Origin: Actinomyces glycerinitolerans
Lineage (GTDB): Bacteria; Actinomycetota; Actinomycetes; Actinomycetales; Actinomycetaceae
Length of the DNA: 64,000 nt
Direction: 5' to 3'
Assembly (NCBI RefSeq): GCF_900098745.1
Contig: NZ_FQTT01000001.1
Span: 186,001 to 250,000 of the forward strand
This document shows, piece after piece, positions 9,201 through 19,701 of the stretch; positions within the stretch are counted from its first letter, which is position 1; each line of letters opens with the position of its first letter. Made by a program: the position numbers and the translations under genes. The notes under the pieces are model-generated. The model was not told the origin of the DNA and did not search any database. It was given only the letters and a program-made list of their open reading frames with translations.

Positions 9201-9572
9201 GCGCGCCGCAAGGACCGGGGCCTGGGACTTGGTGTGGTGGACCGGTTCTCCGACTCGGGTGTGCGCGATCCCAAGACGCTGTCCGGCGGGGAGACGTTCT
9301 ACGTGTCCCTGTCGCTGGCCCTCGCCCTGGCGGACGTGGTCACGGCCGAGTCCGGCGGGGTGTCGATGGATACCTTGTTCATCGACGAGGGCTTCGGCTC
9401 ACTGGATCCCGAGACGCTGCAGGCCGTACTCGCCGAACTCGGGCGGCTTCAGGCCGGTGGACGCACGGTCGGGATCGTGTCCCACGTGGAGGAACTGCGT
9501 CGGCAGGTGGCCGACCGCATTGAGGTCACCCGCTCGCCGACCGGTTCCACGCTGCGCACGATCGCCTCCTAG
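6240..9572 (+). CDS. sbcC: Exonuclease subunit SbcC (Rad50-like ATPase)
   Basis: A 1110-residue SMC-like ATPase. The N-terminal Walker A is GPTGSGKTT (residues 35-43). Long Ala/Arg/Glu-rich coiled-coil arms flank a zinc hook CPLCGS with Cys at about 628 and 631. The C-terminal half-domain carries the signature LSGGETF (about 1014) and Walker B DTLFIDEGFGSLD (about 1044). The arms contain low-complexity Ala/Pro/Asp inserts near residues 225-260 and 390-460 that would break the coiled coil. With SbcD it forms the SbcCD nuclease, which processes palindromic and protein-blocked ends. Translation is coupled to sbcD. Confidence 0.95.
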   Translation: MRLHRLTVTGVGPFRGTETIDFDRFAASGRFLLTGPTGSGKTTIIDAIVFALYGQVADSDGSSKQRIRSTLVDPAVRSTVDLVFSNSAGVYRVLRTPEYMRPKQRGSGTTKQNATVKLWRMSAPAGATVDEPITRVDEAGKEIRRIVGLDREQFTQTVILPQGKFARFLRATSDQRHELLRDVFGTGIFDAMQEELRARRRDVERQMEAARQALRTRADVLAPLLSAPVTPPPVTDAPMDDASAAPGVGASTGAPADEPAWPDDVTEPGPYSSPAARLEALVTAAAPDAAAIIAFGEEAVAAAQAAATPAEQALQVADAARREASATLDAARALQERLNRRARLLSEQQQLDATAAQDADAAARLDAARRAGPVARALARARDAARTAEAARSRAAQTLADAAPAEAADADSDSARAVTAAEAVPAGAALDGLAALLSTEAVGTGTAAEPTADSDAHQTVPTPEVEPSLAAVTAAAAALTERGQSLRTRAGALSAVVEVEAGLPARAQAAQAEQERLTATAAEVERAAAQLAQRPGLQAELVERLTAAREAQAGLAQARVTRDACRERLQAAQRAEALEPRIAAARDAVQQAAAEALAAAGLVAQRRSAWINTTAGSLATELVDGQPCPLCGSTEHPSPATPGESAVSRTQVEDAEAAQQQADAALAARTREHDALVTEQAAARAQAGEDSVADLTQSLETAAAQLEAAERTAAPLAQLEAELAEFTEVTDQLREGLDQRRSRLAEDRARLEAGAAALTQDRERCRNARGEHESVAARMRSLAGAADAAAELAGLLTTAGDTARTVVQERGELADVVAQAGFVSAEQAATASLPGPDLAALEAQVNEATARRERVRQALTEDEAIASLTGEEIADVDGAQERLAAADAAYEAALQAREQARAFLARVRDAAAGLADAADTLTTAMEDSAALLEVAALATGSNDAATPLSTWVLLERFNDVLAFANDRLDQMSAGRYALVRVADEAGSARRKDRGLGLGVVDRFSDSGVRDPKTLSGGETFYVSLSLALALADVVTAESGGVSMDTLFIDEGFGSLDPETLQAVLAELGRLQAGGRTVGIVSHVEELRRQVADRIEVTRSPTGSTLRTIAS

Positions 9573-9580
9573 CCGGACGC

Positions 9581-9593
9581 CGGGCGACGCCCG
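9581..9593. terminator. Weak hairpin after sbcC
   Basis: CGGGC-GAC-GCCCG forms a 5-bp stem with a 3-base loop, eight bases after the sbcC stop, between convergent genes. There is no U-run, so a termination role is only a guess. Confidence 0.25.
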
Positions 9594-9652
9594 CGGGTTG
9601 ACGCCCCGGGCCATGGGTGCGATGCAGCGGCCTCGGGGGCGGCACTGTGGCC

Positions 9653-10141
9653 TCAGCGGAGACGTCGCCGGCCGGCGCCCAGTTCCTCGGCGAGTGCGTT
9701 CCGTTCGGACACGTCGTACCACAGCAGATCCGCGTCGGCGGCGCGCTCGAAGGCGGCCTCGTCACCGGTGCGGGCGGCGCGCACATCGGGCTCGGCGTCC
9801 GCCTCATCCACGAGGAGTGCCGCAACGGCGTCCCACTCCACTGGCGCGGTCAACTCAACCGTTCCCGGCAGCACGTCGTCGCCCGCCGGCACTTCCCGCA
9901 CCTGCTCCTCCTCGACGTCGGCGGCGATCACCACCCGCCGGTCGGCCAGGGCCTCGGCGCCGGGCACAGCCAGCAGCATTACGGAGGAGTCCGCGGCGCA
10001 CAGGCTGGCGGAGACCTCCAGCCCCTCCTGGTCCTCCTCGGGGAACACGGCGGCGAGCGCGGGCGTGGCGGCGTGGGCGGTGCGGGGGCTGATCGAGTCC
10101 GCGGACAGGTCGGCGGCGGTGGCTGGCAGGTAGACGCGCAT
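9653..10141 (-). CDS. DUF6912-type conserved actinobacterial protein
   Basis: A 162-residue soluble protein beginning MRVYLPAT, the usual opening of this family. The reading frame extends 11 codons upstream, but the ATG at 10141 matches family starts. The sequence is acidic and Ala-rich, with no catalytic motif, signal or membrane segment visible. Its function is unknown. It is divergent from the gene at 10318, with a 176-base gap, and the two are often neighbours in actinobacteria as far as I recall. Confidence 0.7.
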   Translation of the reverse strand: MRVYLPATAADLSADSISPRTAHAATPALAAVFPEEDQEGLEVSASLCAADSSVMLLAVPGAEALADRRVVIAADVEEEQVREVPAGDDVLPGTVELTAPVEWDAVAALLVDEADAEPDVRAARTGDEAAFERAADADLLWYDVSERNALAEELGAGRRRLR

Positions 10142-10317
10142 GGGGCAAGTGTGCCCCGAAACCGGGCCCGGCACGCACTTGCCACTGCGCGCACGCCACC
10201 CGGGCCTCCCTCACACGCACCCCAACGCCGCACGCGTTCACCGCCCCAACCGGCACGCGCGCGGGCTACGACTAACGTCCCCTTGGCGCGGCGGGGCCTA
10301 TGTGGTGGGCTGTCGGT

Positions 10318-10842
10318 ATGAACTGGGACAGCTTGCTGACCGATCTGGAAAGCCGCTTCGACGCCGAGCGGCGCACCAACATCGCCGCCGAGGCCGCCGA
10401 CCTCGCGGAGGCGGAGATCGCCGCCCTGCACCTGGCCGACCGGCTGCGCGGCGCCGTCGGCCGCACCGTGCACCTGCGCACGCGCGGCGGGGCCGCCGTC
10501 GACGGCGTGGTGCGGCGCGCGGAGGACGCCTTCGTGCTGGTGGATGAAGGCGAGGGGATCCAGTCGCTCGTGCCACTCGAGGCGGTCGCACTGGCCTCGC
10601 CCCTGCCCGGTCCCGCACCGGCACCCAATGGGCACCACCGCCCCAGCCTCCAGGGCGCGCTGCGGGAGCTCGCCCGCGCGGGCACACGGGTGCGCGTGAT
10701 CTGCGCTTCGCAGGAGGTCACGGGCCGACTCGCCCGGGTGGGGGCCGACTACATCGACGTCGCCCGCGACCCGGTGTCCGGGCACGCCCCCGGGGCGATC
10801 ACCATTGCGCTGGCGGTGATCGATGTGATCCGCAGCCGGTAA
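10318..10842 (+). CDS. Conserved actinobacterial protein, function unknown
   Basis: A 174-residue soluble protein starting MNWDSLLTDLESRFDAE. An N-terminal helix is followed by a beta-rich segment (GRTVHLRTRGGAAVDGVV) that may be a small barrel, a Pro-rich linker, and a second beta-rich segment ending AITIALAVIDVIRSR. I recognise the type as a conserved hypothetical of actinobacteria but know no function. The ATG at 10318 is preferred over an in-frame ATG at 10300 because the extension is short and unlike the family. A strong inverted repeat follows the gene at 10891-10914. Confidence 0.6.
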   Translation: MNWDSLLTDLESRFDAERRTNIAAEAADLAEAEIAALHLADRLRGAVGRTVHLRTRGGAAVDGVVRRAEDAFVLVDEGEGIQSLVPLEAVALASPLPGPAPAPNGHHRPSLQGALRELARAGTRVRVICASQEVTGRLARVGADYIDVARDPVSGHAPGAITIALAVIDVIRSR

Positions 10843-10890
10843 GCAGTGGCGGCAGCAGAAACGGCACCGATCCGACCGCAGGCGTCACGA

Positions 10891-10914
10891 CCCGGGCCGT
10901 TGTCTTGGCCCGGG
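10891..10914. terminator. Bidirectional hairpin terminator candidate
   Basis: The arms CCCGGGCC and GGCCCGGG are perfect 8-bp complements around an 8-base loop. The hairpin sits between two convergent genes (ending 10842 and 10931), where it could stop transcription from both sides. It lacks a clear U-tract, which is common in high-G+C actinobacteria. Confidence 0.6.
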
Positions 10915-10930
10915 CTCGGCGCTCGGTGGC

Positions 10931-11164
10931 CTAGGCGTTCACGGATCGGGGTGTCTTGGCGCTCCCGGAGGCCACCATCTGACGAGTCGCGGCCAGTTGC
11001 CGCTCCACGTACTCGTCGAAGGCACTCTCCGGAACCCGCCACAGGTGCCGTGCCCCCACCTGGATTGCGGGCAGCTCCCCGGACTGGATCAGGGCACGCA
11101 CCCCCTGGGCGGACAGCTGGAGGTGCTCGGCTACTTCGGCGATGGTCAGAAACTTATCCGGCAT
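10931..11164 (-). CDS. Helix-turn-helix (excisionase/MerR-like) DNA-binding protein
   Basis: A 77-residue protein with an HTH_17 (excisionase family) domain: LTIAEVAEHLQLSAQGVRALIQ, followed by the wing ELPAIQVGARHLWRV and a helix ESAFDEYVERQL. Such proteins bind DNA as small regulators or recombination accessory factors. No integrase or phage gene is near, so a transcription factor is more likely. The gene is divergent from the SAF-domain gene at 11277; the region between contains direct repeats and a palindrome that could be its operator. Confidence 0.85.
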   Translation of the reverse strand: MPDKFLTIAEVAEHLQLSAQGVRALIQSGELPAIQVGARHLWRVPESAFDEYVERQLAATRQMVASGSAKTPRSVNA

Positions 11165-11170
11165 GGCACT

Positions 11171-11243
11171 ATGCTCTCATCATCTTGCCGTATGCGCCAT
11201 AGTTGAACATACTTGTGGATAGCCAATGATGCTCTCAGAGCAT
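11171..11243. promoter_or_regulatory. Divergent regulatory region with repeats and palindrome
   Basis: ATGCTCTCA occurs at 11171-11179 and again at 11229-11237. The second copy is part of a perfect palindrome ATGCTC-TCA-GAGCAT (11229-11243). A GTATG/CATAC inverted pair lies at 11190-11194 and 11208-11212. For the rightward gene, TTGAAC (11203-11208) and AATGAT (11225-11230) with a 16-base spacer form a plausible promoter overlapped by the palindrome. This fits autoregulation by the adjacent HTH protein, which is inferred. Confidence 0.45.
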
Positions 11244-11276
11244 CCAAAGGTCACGCTCATGATCGAGGAGGATCCC

Positions 11277-11951
11277 GTGAGCTCAGCGCAGCGAAGCGCA
11301 CCCCACGCCCCCAATACCAGCCCCGGCCGCCCAGCGCCCGGTCGCCTGCGCCGCCCCACTTGGAAGGATCCGCGGCTCGCCGGCGGACTGGTGCTGATCG
11401 GTGCGGCCGTGGCCATGGGCACCTGGGCCGTCAACGCCGCCGCGGACACCGAACAGATCTACGTACTCGCCCAGGACGTCGCCCCCGGCACCGACCTGAA
11501 CGCCGACGGGGTGCTCACGCTGGTCGACTCCCACCCCGGCACCGCCGCCTACGTCACCGCGGGGGACCTGCCCGCGGACGCCGTCGCCACCCGCTCGCTC
11601 CAGGCCGGAGAGCTGCTGCCGTCCGGAGCGGTCGGAGCCGCCGGAGACGTCGACCTGCGTTCCGTGGTACTCGACGTCGCCTCCGGCCTGCCCACGGGCA
11701 CCGGCGCCGGCGACGTCGTTGACCTGTGGGCCCTTCCCACCGCCCCGGTCGCCGGGCAGGAGGCCGGTGCCGCCGAGGTCGTGGCCCGGGGGCTGACGAT
11801 CTCCTCCGTCGGGGAGGCCGGCGCCTCCATCATCGGCGGCACCAGCGTGCAGGTGGAGGTACTCGTCCCCCAGGACGCGGTCGCCGACGTGCTCACCGCC
11901 GTCGGTGCCAACGGACCCCTCGTACTCGTGCCCACCGGCCAGGGGCAGTGA
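11277..11951 (+). CDS. SAF-domain protein, CpaB/RcpC-like
   Basis: A 224-residue protein with one N-terminal membrane segment (GGLVLIGAAVAMGTWAVNA) and an extracytoplasmic SAF domain beginning VYVLAQDVAPGTDLN in spirit (here IYVLAQDVAPGTDL). SAF-domain proteins of the CpaB/RcpC type belong to Flp/Tad pilus assembly. The GTG at 11277 has GAGGAGG five bases upstream, so it is preferred over ATG at 11226. Its stop overlaps the ATG of the ATPase gene (TGATG), indicating coupling. No pilin, secretin or CpaF ATPase is found nearby, so a true pilus role is uncertain. Confidence 0.8.
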   Translation: MSSAQRSAPHAPNTSPGRPAPGRLRRPTWKDPRLAGGLVLIGAAVAMGTWAVNAAADTEQIYVLAQDVAPGTDLNADGVLTLVDSHPGTAAYVTAGDLPADAVATRSLQAGELLPSGAVGAAGDVDLRSVVLDVASGLPTGTGAGDVVDLWALPTAPVAGQEAGAAEVVARGLTISSVGEAGASIIGGTSVQVEVLVPQDAVADVLTAVGANGPLVLVPTGQGQ

Positions 11952-13684
11952 TGGCGGCCGCGAGCCAAGACGGGATGACACCCCCGGGGCCGCGCGGCGT
12001 CCTGTTGGCGCTGGGCGACGACGCCGACATCCTGCGCGCCATCGACACGCCGGGCTCGGGCATGCGGGTGGTGCGCCGCTGTGCGGACACGGCCGAGCTG
12101 CTCGGCGCCGCCATGGCTGGGCTGGGAACACTCGCCGTCGTCGGCACGGACTTTGACGAACTCGACCGCAGTGTGCTGGACCGATTGAACCGGGCCGGAG
12201 TAACCGGCCTGCTGCTGGCACCGAACGGCGACCGCAAGCACTGGGAGAGCGCCGGCTGGCCGGTGGAGTCCACCGCCGCCCCTGCCGCCGCGGTGTGCGC
12301 CCGCCTGCAACTGATCGCCCGCGGCCACACCTCCTCGCCGGGCCCGCGTCCGGACGCCCCCACGACCGCGACCCCGGCCGCGGCGGCAGCGTCTACCACG
12401 ACAGCCTCGGCCCCGCCTGCGGGGGCGGTGGCCGCGGCCGACCTGTGGGAGGAATTCGACGCGGCACCCACGCCCGCACTGCCGCCGAGCTTCTCGCCGC
12501 AGCCGGAGGCCGTGAGTCCGGCCGGTGCGCCCGCGACTGCTCACGCCAGGGCCACTGTCGCCGGGGACACCGAGCTCGGCGGGCTGGTGGTGGTGTGGGG
12601 CCCGCACGGCGCGCCGGGGCGCACCACCGTGGCCGCGGCCCTGGCCAGCGGACTCGCCGGCGACACCATCCTGATTGACGCCGACATCGAGGCGCCCAGT
12701 CTGACCCAGCTGCTCGGGCTGCCCGAGGACTCCTCCGCGCTGGCGACGGCGGCGCGGCTGGCCTCGCGCGGCCGCCTGGACGCAGAGACCCTGGACCGCA
12801 TACTCATACCGGTCAGCGAGGGCCGTCGGCTGTTGACCGGACTGGGGCGACCCGGCCGCTGGCGAGAGCTGCCGCCCGCGGCGATGCCGGAGGTGTGGGC
12901 GCACTGCCGGCGGGCGGCCGCCTGGACGGTGGTGGATGTCGCCGGAGGCCAGATCGACGACGCCGTGGACGACTTCACCCTGGAGCCGGGGCGCGGCGCC
13001 GTGACGGCGGATCTGCTGCGCAGCGCGGACGTCGTGGTGATCGTGGGCGCCGGCGACCCGATCGGGGTACGCCGACTGCTGCAGCTCATGGATGACTTGG
13101 ACGGCGACCTGCGGCCGAACGGGCGCGTCGAGGTGGTAGTCAACCGCGTGCGCGCCTCCGCCGCGGGGCCGTCTCCGCAGCGAGCGGTGCGGGAGGCGCT
13201 GGCGCGCTTCGGCGATCTGGAGGACGTCGTCGTGCTGCCCGACGATGCGCAGACGGCTGACCGCTGCCTGATGGAGGGACGCAGCGTGCTCGAGGCCGCA
13301 CCGGGCTCACCATTGGGACGGGCACTGGCCGAACTGGTTGATCGCGTAGACCCGCGCTCGGGCGCCTCGGCCCGGGCGGGGCATACCGGCCGTGGCGTTC
13401 GGCTACGCCGTCTGACTTCCCGGCTGCGCACCCAGCGACGGCCGAAAGCCACGAGCGAGCGCGTTGCCGCGGCGCCAAGCGCCGGGCCGACGGGCGCGGT
13501 GAGCAGTCCCGCCGTGGGCGCCCCCACGCCCGCACCGCCGCCACCGCCGGAGGAGGGTCCCGTTGCCGCCCCGGGTACCGTTGCCGCCCGCTCCGCGATC
13601 GCGGCCGTGGATCCCCAGGCCCCCTTGGCGCGGCCCGCGCCAGACGGCTCCGCGCGCCGCCGCTCGGGCCGCCACCGCGCCTGA
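11951..13684 (+). CDS. TadZ/CpaE-like P-loop ATPase
   Basis: A 577-residue protein. The first 110 residues form a receiver-like domain, followed by an Ala/Pro/Thr-rich linker, and a MinD/ParA-type domain starts near residue 205. Its Walker A region reads GPHGAPGRTTVAAALA: both signature lysines of the deviant Walker A (KGGxGKT) are replaced. The next motif is ILIDADIEAPSLTQLLG. The C-terminal 110 residues are disordered and rich in Ala, Pro and Arg. CpaE/TadZ proteins localise Tad pilus machinery; some have weakened ATPase motifs. The start is the ATG overlapping the SAF gene stop; upstream in-frame sequence is the SAF gene in another frame. Confidence 0.75.
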   Translation: MAAASQDGMTPPGPRGVLLALGDDADILRAIDTPGSGMRVVRRCADTAELLGAAMAGLGTLAVVGTDFDELDRSVLDRLNRAGVTGLLLAPNGDRKHWESAGWPVESTAAPAAAVCARLQLIARGHTSSPGPRPDAPTTATPAAAAASTTTASAPPAGAVAAADLWEEFDAAPTPALPPSFSPQPEAVSPAGAPATAHARATVAGDTELGGLVVVWGPHGAPGRTTVAAALASGLAGDTILIDADIEAPSLTQLLGLPEDSSALATAARLASRGRLDAETLDRILIPVSEGRRLLTGLGRPGRWRELPPAAMPEVWAHCRRAAAWTVVDVAGGQIDDAVDDFTLEPGRGAVTADLLRSADVVVIVGAGDPIGVRRLLQLMDDLDGDLRPNGRVEVVVNRVRASAAGPSPQRAVREALARFGDLEDVVVLPDDAQTADRCLMEGRSVLEAAPGSPLGRALAELVDRVDPRSGASARAGHTGRGVRLRRLTSRLRTQRRPKATSERVAAAPSAGPTGAVSSPAVGAPTPAPPPPPEEGPVAAPGTVAARSAIAAVDPQAPLARPAPDGSARRRSGRHRA

Positions 13685-13755
13685 TCGAGACTTCTTCGCC
13701 CAGCCGGTCCAAATCGGACGCACACACCCGGATTCAACGCACACCCGAGACCCGC

Positions 13756-13784
13756 TTGACACACCTGCACCCATCGACGATGAT
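13756..13784 (+). promoter_or_regulatory. Putative promoter for the LysM gene
   Basis: A perfect -35 TTGACA (13756-13761) is followed after 17 bases by GATGAT (13779-13784), which matches four of six -10 positions. GATGAT is also the left arm of an inverted repeat, GATGAT-CTAAC-ATCATC (13779-13795), so a regulator could cover the -10 region. The LysM gene starts at 13825. Confidence 0.5.
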
Positions 13785-13824
13785 CTAACATCATCAAACA
13801 TGATCAACGGCGATGGGATGACAC

Positions 13825-14748
13825 ATGAGCGCATCAACGTGGATACTCACTCCCGAACCGGTGGCCCGCCGACGCGCCGCACTCGGCAGCGTCCGTCTGG
13901 CCTGCCTCGGTTTGGCCTGCGCCGCGGCCATGCCGGTGCTGCTCGGCACAGCAGCTCAAAGTGTCCGCAGCCTGCTGGCGCTGCCGCCCGCCTGGTGGGG
14001 CGCCAGCCAGCTGTCCGCAGTGATCACCGCGCTGGCCTGCGGCGCCGGCGCGGTGGGCGCACTGTGGCATCTGGTGTCCGTCGTCGTCGCCCTCGTCGTA
14101 TTGCGCCGCTCCACCCGTGCGGGCACCCTCGCCGGCTTCCGGAACCACGACGCCGGGGCGGCGGTCCGGCTACTGCGCCGCTGGGGTGCTCCCCTGGTGC
14201 GGCGGATCGCCGGTGGTGTTCTCGTCGTCGGCATCACCACGAGCCCGGCGCTGGCCGCCACCGACTCCGCACCGGACACCGATGACCTGGGCTGGCAGCC
14301 CACCGTGAATGCCCCGGCGCAGCCCGGCACGCCGGAGGCCATCGAACCGGAAGCCCTCGCATCTCCGGCCGCCACTGCGCCGACCGTGCCCACGCCCACC
14401 GCAGAGGCCACGGAGCACGTCCCCCTGCTGCCCGATGCCGACAACCCGGGCGCGCAGTTGACCGACCCGCTTACCACCAGGAGTCACTCGGCCGGAGCCG
14501 TCGCGGGAGGCTCCCCCACCACAACCGGCGAGCCCACGGTCGCCGCCTCGCACCGCGTCGCCGTCGGCGAGTCCCTGTGGTCAATCACCGCCAGTCTGCT
14601 CGGTCCCGAGGCCGCCACCGCCGACATCGCCGCCGCCTGGCCCCATCTGTATCGGGCCAACGTCGAAACGATCGGCACCGACCCCGGGCTCATTCACCCC
14701 GGAACGCTCCTGACCGTTCCCGCTCTCACCGACCCATCCGACTCGTGA
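13825..14748 (+). CDS. LysM-domain membrane protein
   Basis: A 307-residue protein with about three hydrophobic segments in its first 150 residues (near 12-32, 52-95 and 125-150). An extended Pro/Ala/Thr-rich linker follows, then a C-terminal LysM-like domain starting HRVAVGESLWSITASLLGPEA and ending HPGTLLTVPAL. LysM domains bind peptidoglycan, so the protein probably anchors to the membrane and contacts the wall. It follows the TadZ-like gene after a 140-base gap with its own promoter and precedes the Rv3235-family gene by 55 bases. Confidence 0.8.
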   Translation: MSASTWILTPEPVARRRAALGSVRLACLGLACAAAMPVLLGTAAQSVRSLLALPPAWWGASQLSAVITALACGAGAVGALWHLVSVVVALVVLRRSTRAGTLAGFRNHDAGAAVRLLRRWGAPLVRRIAGGVLVVGITTSPALAATDSAPDTDDLGWQPTVNAPAQPGTPEAIEPEALASPAATAPTVPTPTAEATEHVPLLPDADNPGAQLTDPLTTRSHSAGAVAGGSPTTTGEPTVAASHRVAVGESLWSITASLLGPEAATADIAAAWPHLYRANVETIGTDPGLIHPGTLLTVPALTDPSDS

Positions 14749-14803
14749 GCGCCCCGCAGCGCCTCCGCGTTCACCGACACCGCCCCGCCCCAGGAGAACC
14801 ACC

Positions 14804-15481
14804 ATGTCAGTCCTAGCCGCACCCGCGACCGCGCCCCGCACCGGGCCGGTAACAGCATCGGAATCAAGCCGCGTGCCGAAGCGGCAGCCCGCACACCCGA
14901 GACGACGCTCCGAGACGACGCCGCAGCCACGCCCGCTCCAGGTGCGGCGCCTGCCCGCCACCGCGTCCGGCAGCACGGTGACGCGCGAGACCGGCCCGGA
15001 CGGCGCCGAGCAGCCTCGCGGCTGGGATCGGATGTCCTTCCGCCCCGCCCTGAAAGAGCGCAACCGGCGCGCCGCCGGACCGGAGATCGTGCCCACTACG
15101 GCGGCGCTCGCATCCGGCACCGCCACCGGCCCGAGCACCCCGGGCGCCGACGCCCTCATGCCGGACCCGGCGCGCTTCGCGGCCGTCGTCGTGACCGCCG
15201 CCGCGGAGGTGCTGTCCGGTCACCGCAGCGCCGATCACCTCGCCCGCTGGACCACGCCGGAGTTGTTCGCAGCCCTTGCCCGCCGGGCGGGCCTGGCCCG
15301 CAGACTGCTGGGGCGGGCGCCCACGCGCATGCGCCCCCGCTCCGTGCACGCCCAGCGCCCCGAACATGGCACCTGTGAGGTGACGATCCTGCTCGACGAC
15401 GGTTCCCGCGTACGCGCGGCGGCGGCCCGGCTGGAGGCCTTCCGGGGCCGCTGGCTACTGGCCGCTCTGGAGATCGCCTGA
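14804..15481 (+). CDS. Rv3235-family protein
   Basis: A 225-residue protein. The first 115 residues are basic, Pro/Arg/Thr-rich and probably disordered. A conserved C-terminal domain spans about 120-225 (VTAAAEVLSGHRSADHLARW, ending LEAFRGRWLLAALEIA), the signature of the Rv3235 family found close to secA in actinobacteria. Its function is unknown; closeness to secA suggests export or envelope work but is not proof. AGGAGAA precedes the ATG. The gene converges on secA with only 11 bases between the stops. Confidence 0.75.
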   Translation: MSVLAAPATAPRTGPVTASESSRVPKRQPAHPRRRSETTPQPRPLQVRRLPATASGSTVTRETGPDGAEQPRGWDRMSFRPALKERNRRAAGPEIVPTTAALASGTATGPSTPGADALMPDPARFAAVVVTAAAEVLSGHRSADHLARWTTPELFAALARRAGLARRLLGRAPTRMRPRSVHAQRPEHGTCEVTILLDDGSRVRAAAARLEAFRGRWLLAALEIA

Positions 15482-15492
15482 AATCGCCCGAG

Positions 15493-18396
<2,904 letters not shown>

Positions 18397-18694
18397 GCTG
18401 CTTTCTCCCCTGGTAGGTGGTGGACTCCCGCCGCGACTGCTTGCCCGGCCCGACGGGCCTCATGCCCGGTTAACCGAGCACAGACGCGGCCATGGTATGC
18501 CATCGGGCCGCCGGCGCCCCGGCGCATGGCCCACTATCGCTGACCGCATAGACCGTCGGGCAGCCCCCGAACCGCCCTCCGTGTTCCGCCGTCGGCGTCC
18601 ACAGGCCGGCTTCGCGACCGCCCGCCCCGCCGCGCTGTGGATAACCCGTTCATCGACCTGGGCGACAGGGCCGGGCGGGCGCACACTGGCGGAC

Positions 18695-19522
18695 ATGGCT
18701 CGTTTGTCTTCCCGGTTCCCCGGGGTGCTCGCCGACGCGCTGCGTGTGGGCCTGCCGGTCAGCTGCGCCGGCTGCGGACGCTGGGACACGCCCCTGTGCG
18801 CGGACTGCGCGGCGCTGCTGGCGGCGCCGCCGCACCGGGTGGAGCACGTCGACGCCGCCGGAGGGGTGACGGTGTGGGCACTGTCCGCCTATACCGGGCC
18901 GGTGCGCCCCCTGGTGCTGGGCTGGAAGAACGGGGCGCGCGAGGATCTGGGCCCGGTCATGGCCGCGGCGGGCGAGCGGGCGGGCAGCTGGCTGGCCGCC
19001 CACCTGCTCCCCGACGCGGTGACGGCGGCCGCGGCCAGCGGGTGCCTGCTGGTGATTCCGGCGCCCTCGGGCCTGGGGCGCCGGCTGCGCGGGCGCCTGG
19101 TGGCGGCGGACTTCGCCGACGCCGTGGCCCGGGGGCTGGCCGTCGGCTGGCCGGAGGCGGTCCGGACCGAGGCGTCCGGGCCGAGTGGCCCCGGCCCGGT
19201 GACGGTGGCGAGCGCGGATGTGCTGCGGCGCCGGACACGGGCGGGCGGCGCGCACCAGGCGGGGCGCTCGGCCGCCCAGCGGCGCGCCAACCGGGCGGTG
19301 CCGCCGCGGCTGGTGGCGCCGGTGCGCGGCATGGCGGTGGTGCTGGTCGACGACGTGGTGACTACGGGGGCGACCCTGGGCGCCTGTGCTCGGGCGCTTA
19401 CGGGGGCGGGAGCGGTCCTCGGCGGCGCTCTGGTGGTGGCCGCCGCGCCCCCACCGGCCCGTAGCCGACCCGTAGTCGTCCCCGGTGACGGGGTGAACCT
19501 GCGGCCCACGGAAATGGTGTAA
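18695..19522 (+). CDS. ComF-family phosphoribosyltransferase-like protein
   Basis: A 275-residue protein with a four-Cys zinc-finger-like N-terminus (CAGCGRWDTPLCADC, residues about 20-34) and a C-terminal phosphoribosyltransferase domain with the PRPP-binding motif VVLVDDVVTTGAT. ComF/GntX proteins are linked to DNA uptake or carbon metabolism; the biochemical role in actinobacteria is unclear. The ATG at 18695 gives the normal length; the frame is open further upstream but without family similarity. In many actinobacteria comF, hpf and secA are neighbours, as here, although secA points the other way. Confidence 0.85.
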   Translation: MARLSSRFPGVLADALRVGLPVSCAGCGRWDTPLCADCAALLAAPPHRVEHVDAAGGVTVWALSAYTGPVRPLVLGWKNGAREDLGPVMAAAGERAGSWLAAHLLPDAVTAAAASGCLLVIPAPSGLGRRLRGRLVAADFADAVARGLAVGWPEAVRTEASGPSGPGPVTVASADVLRRRTRAGGAHQAGRSAAQRRANRAVPPRLVAPVRGMAVVLVDDVVTTGATLGACARALTGAGAVLGGALVVAAAPPPARSRPVVVPGDGVNLRPTEMV

Positions 19523-19701
19523 GTTATGTGTCGTAACGCACATGGCAGCGCGGAGGCCAAGGATGGCTCCGCCCCGGCGGTCCGCCGGCAGCAAAGGAGG
19601 AGGTGGCTGACCACTCCGAAGCTCGCCGCGAGGTGCGGCGGGTGCTTTCCCTAGCCCGATCCCCTCACAAGGATCACCTGGACTCAGAAAGAGGTTCCAC
19701 C

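Noticed and set aside
10931-11164. Excisionase-like gene as a sign of a prophage or integrative element
   Set aside because: No integrase, attachment-site repeat or phage gene nearby; the HTH_17 domain is common in chromosomal regulators.
18636-18644. TGTGGATAA, a perfect DnaA-box complement
   Set aside because: A single box upstream of comF without a cluster, AT-rich region or dnaA/dnaN gene is expected by chance.
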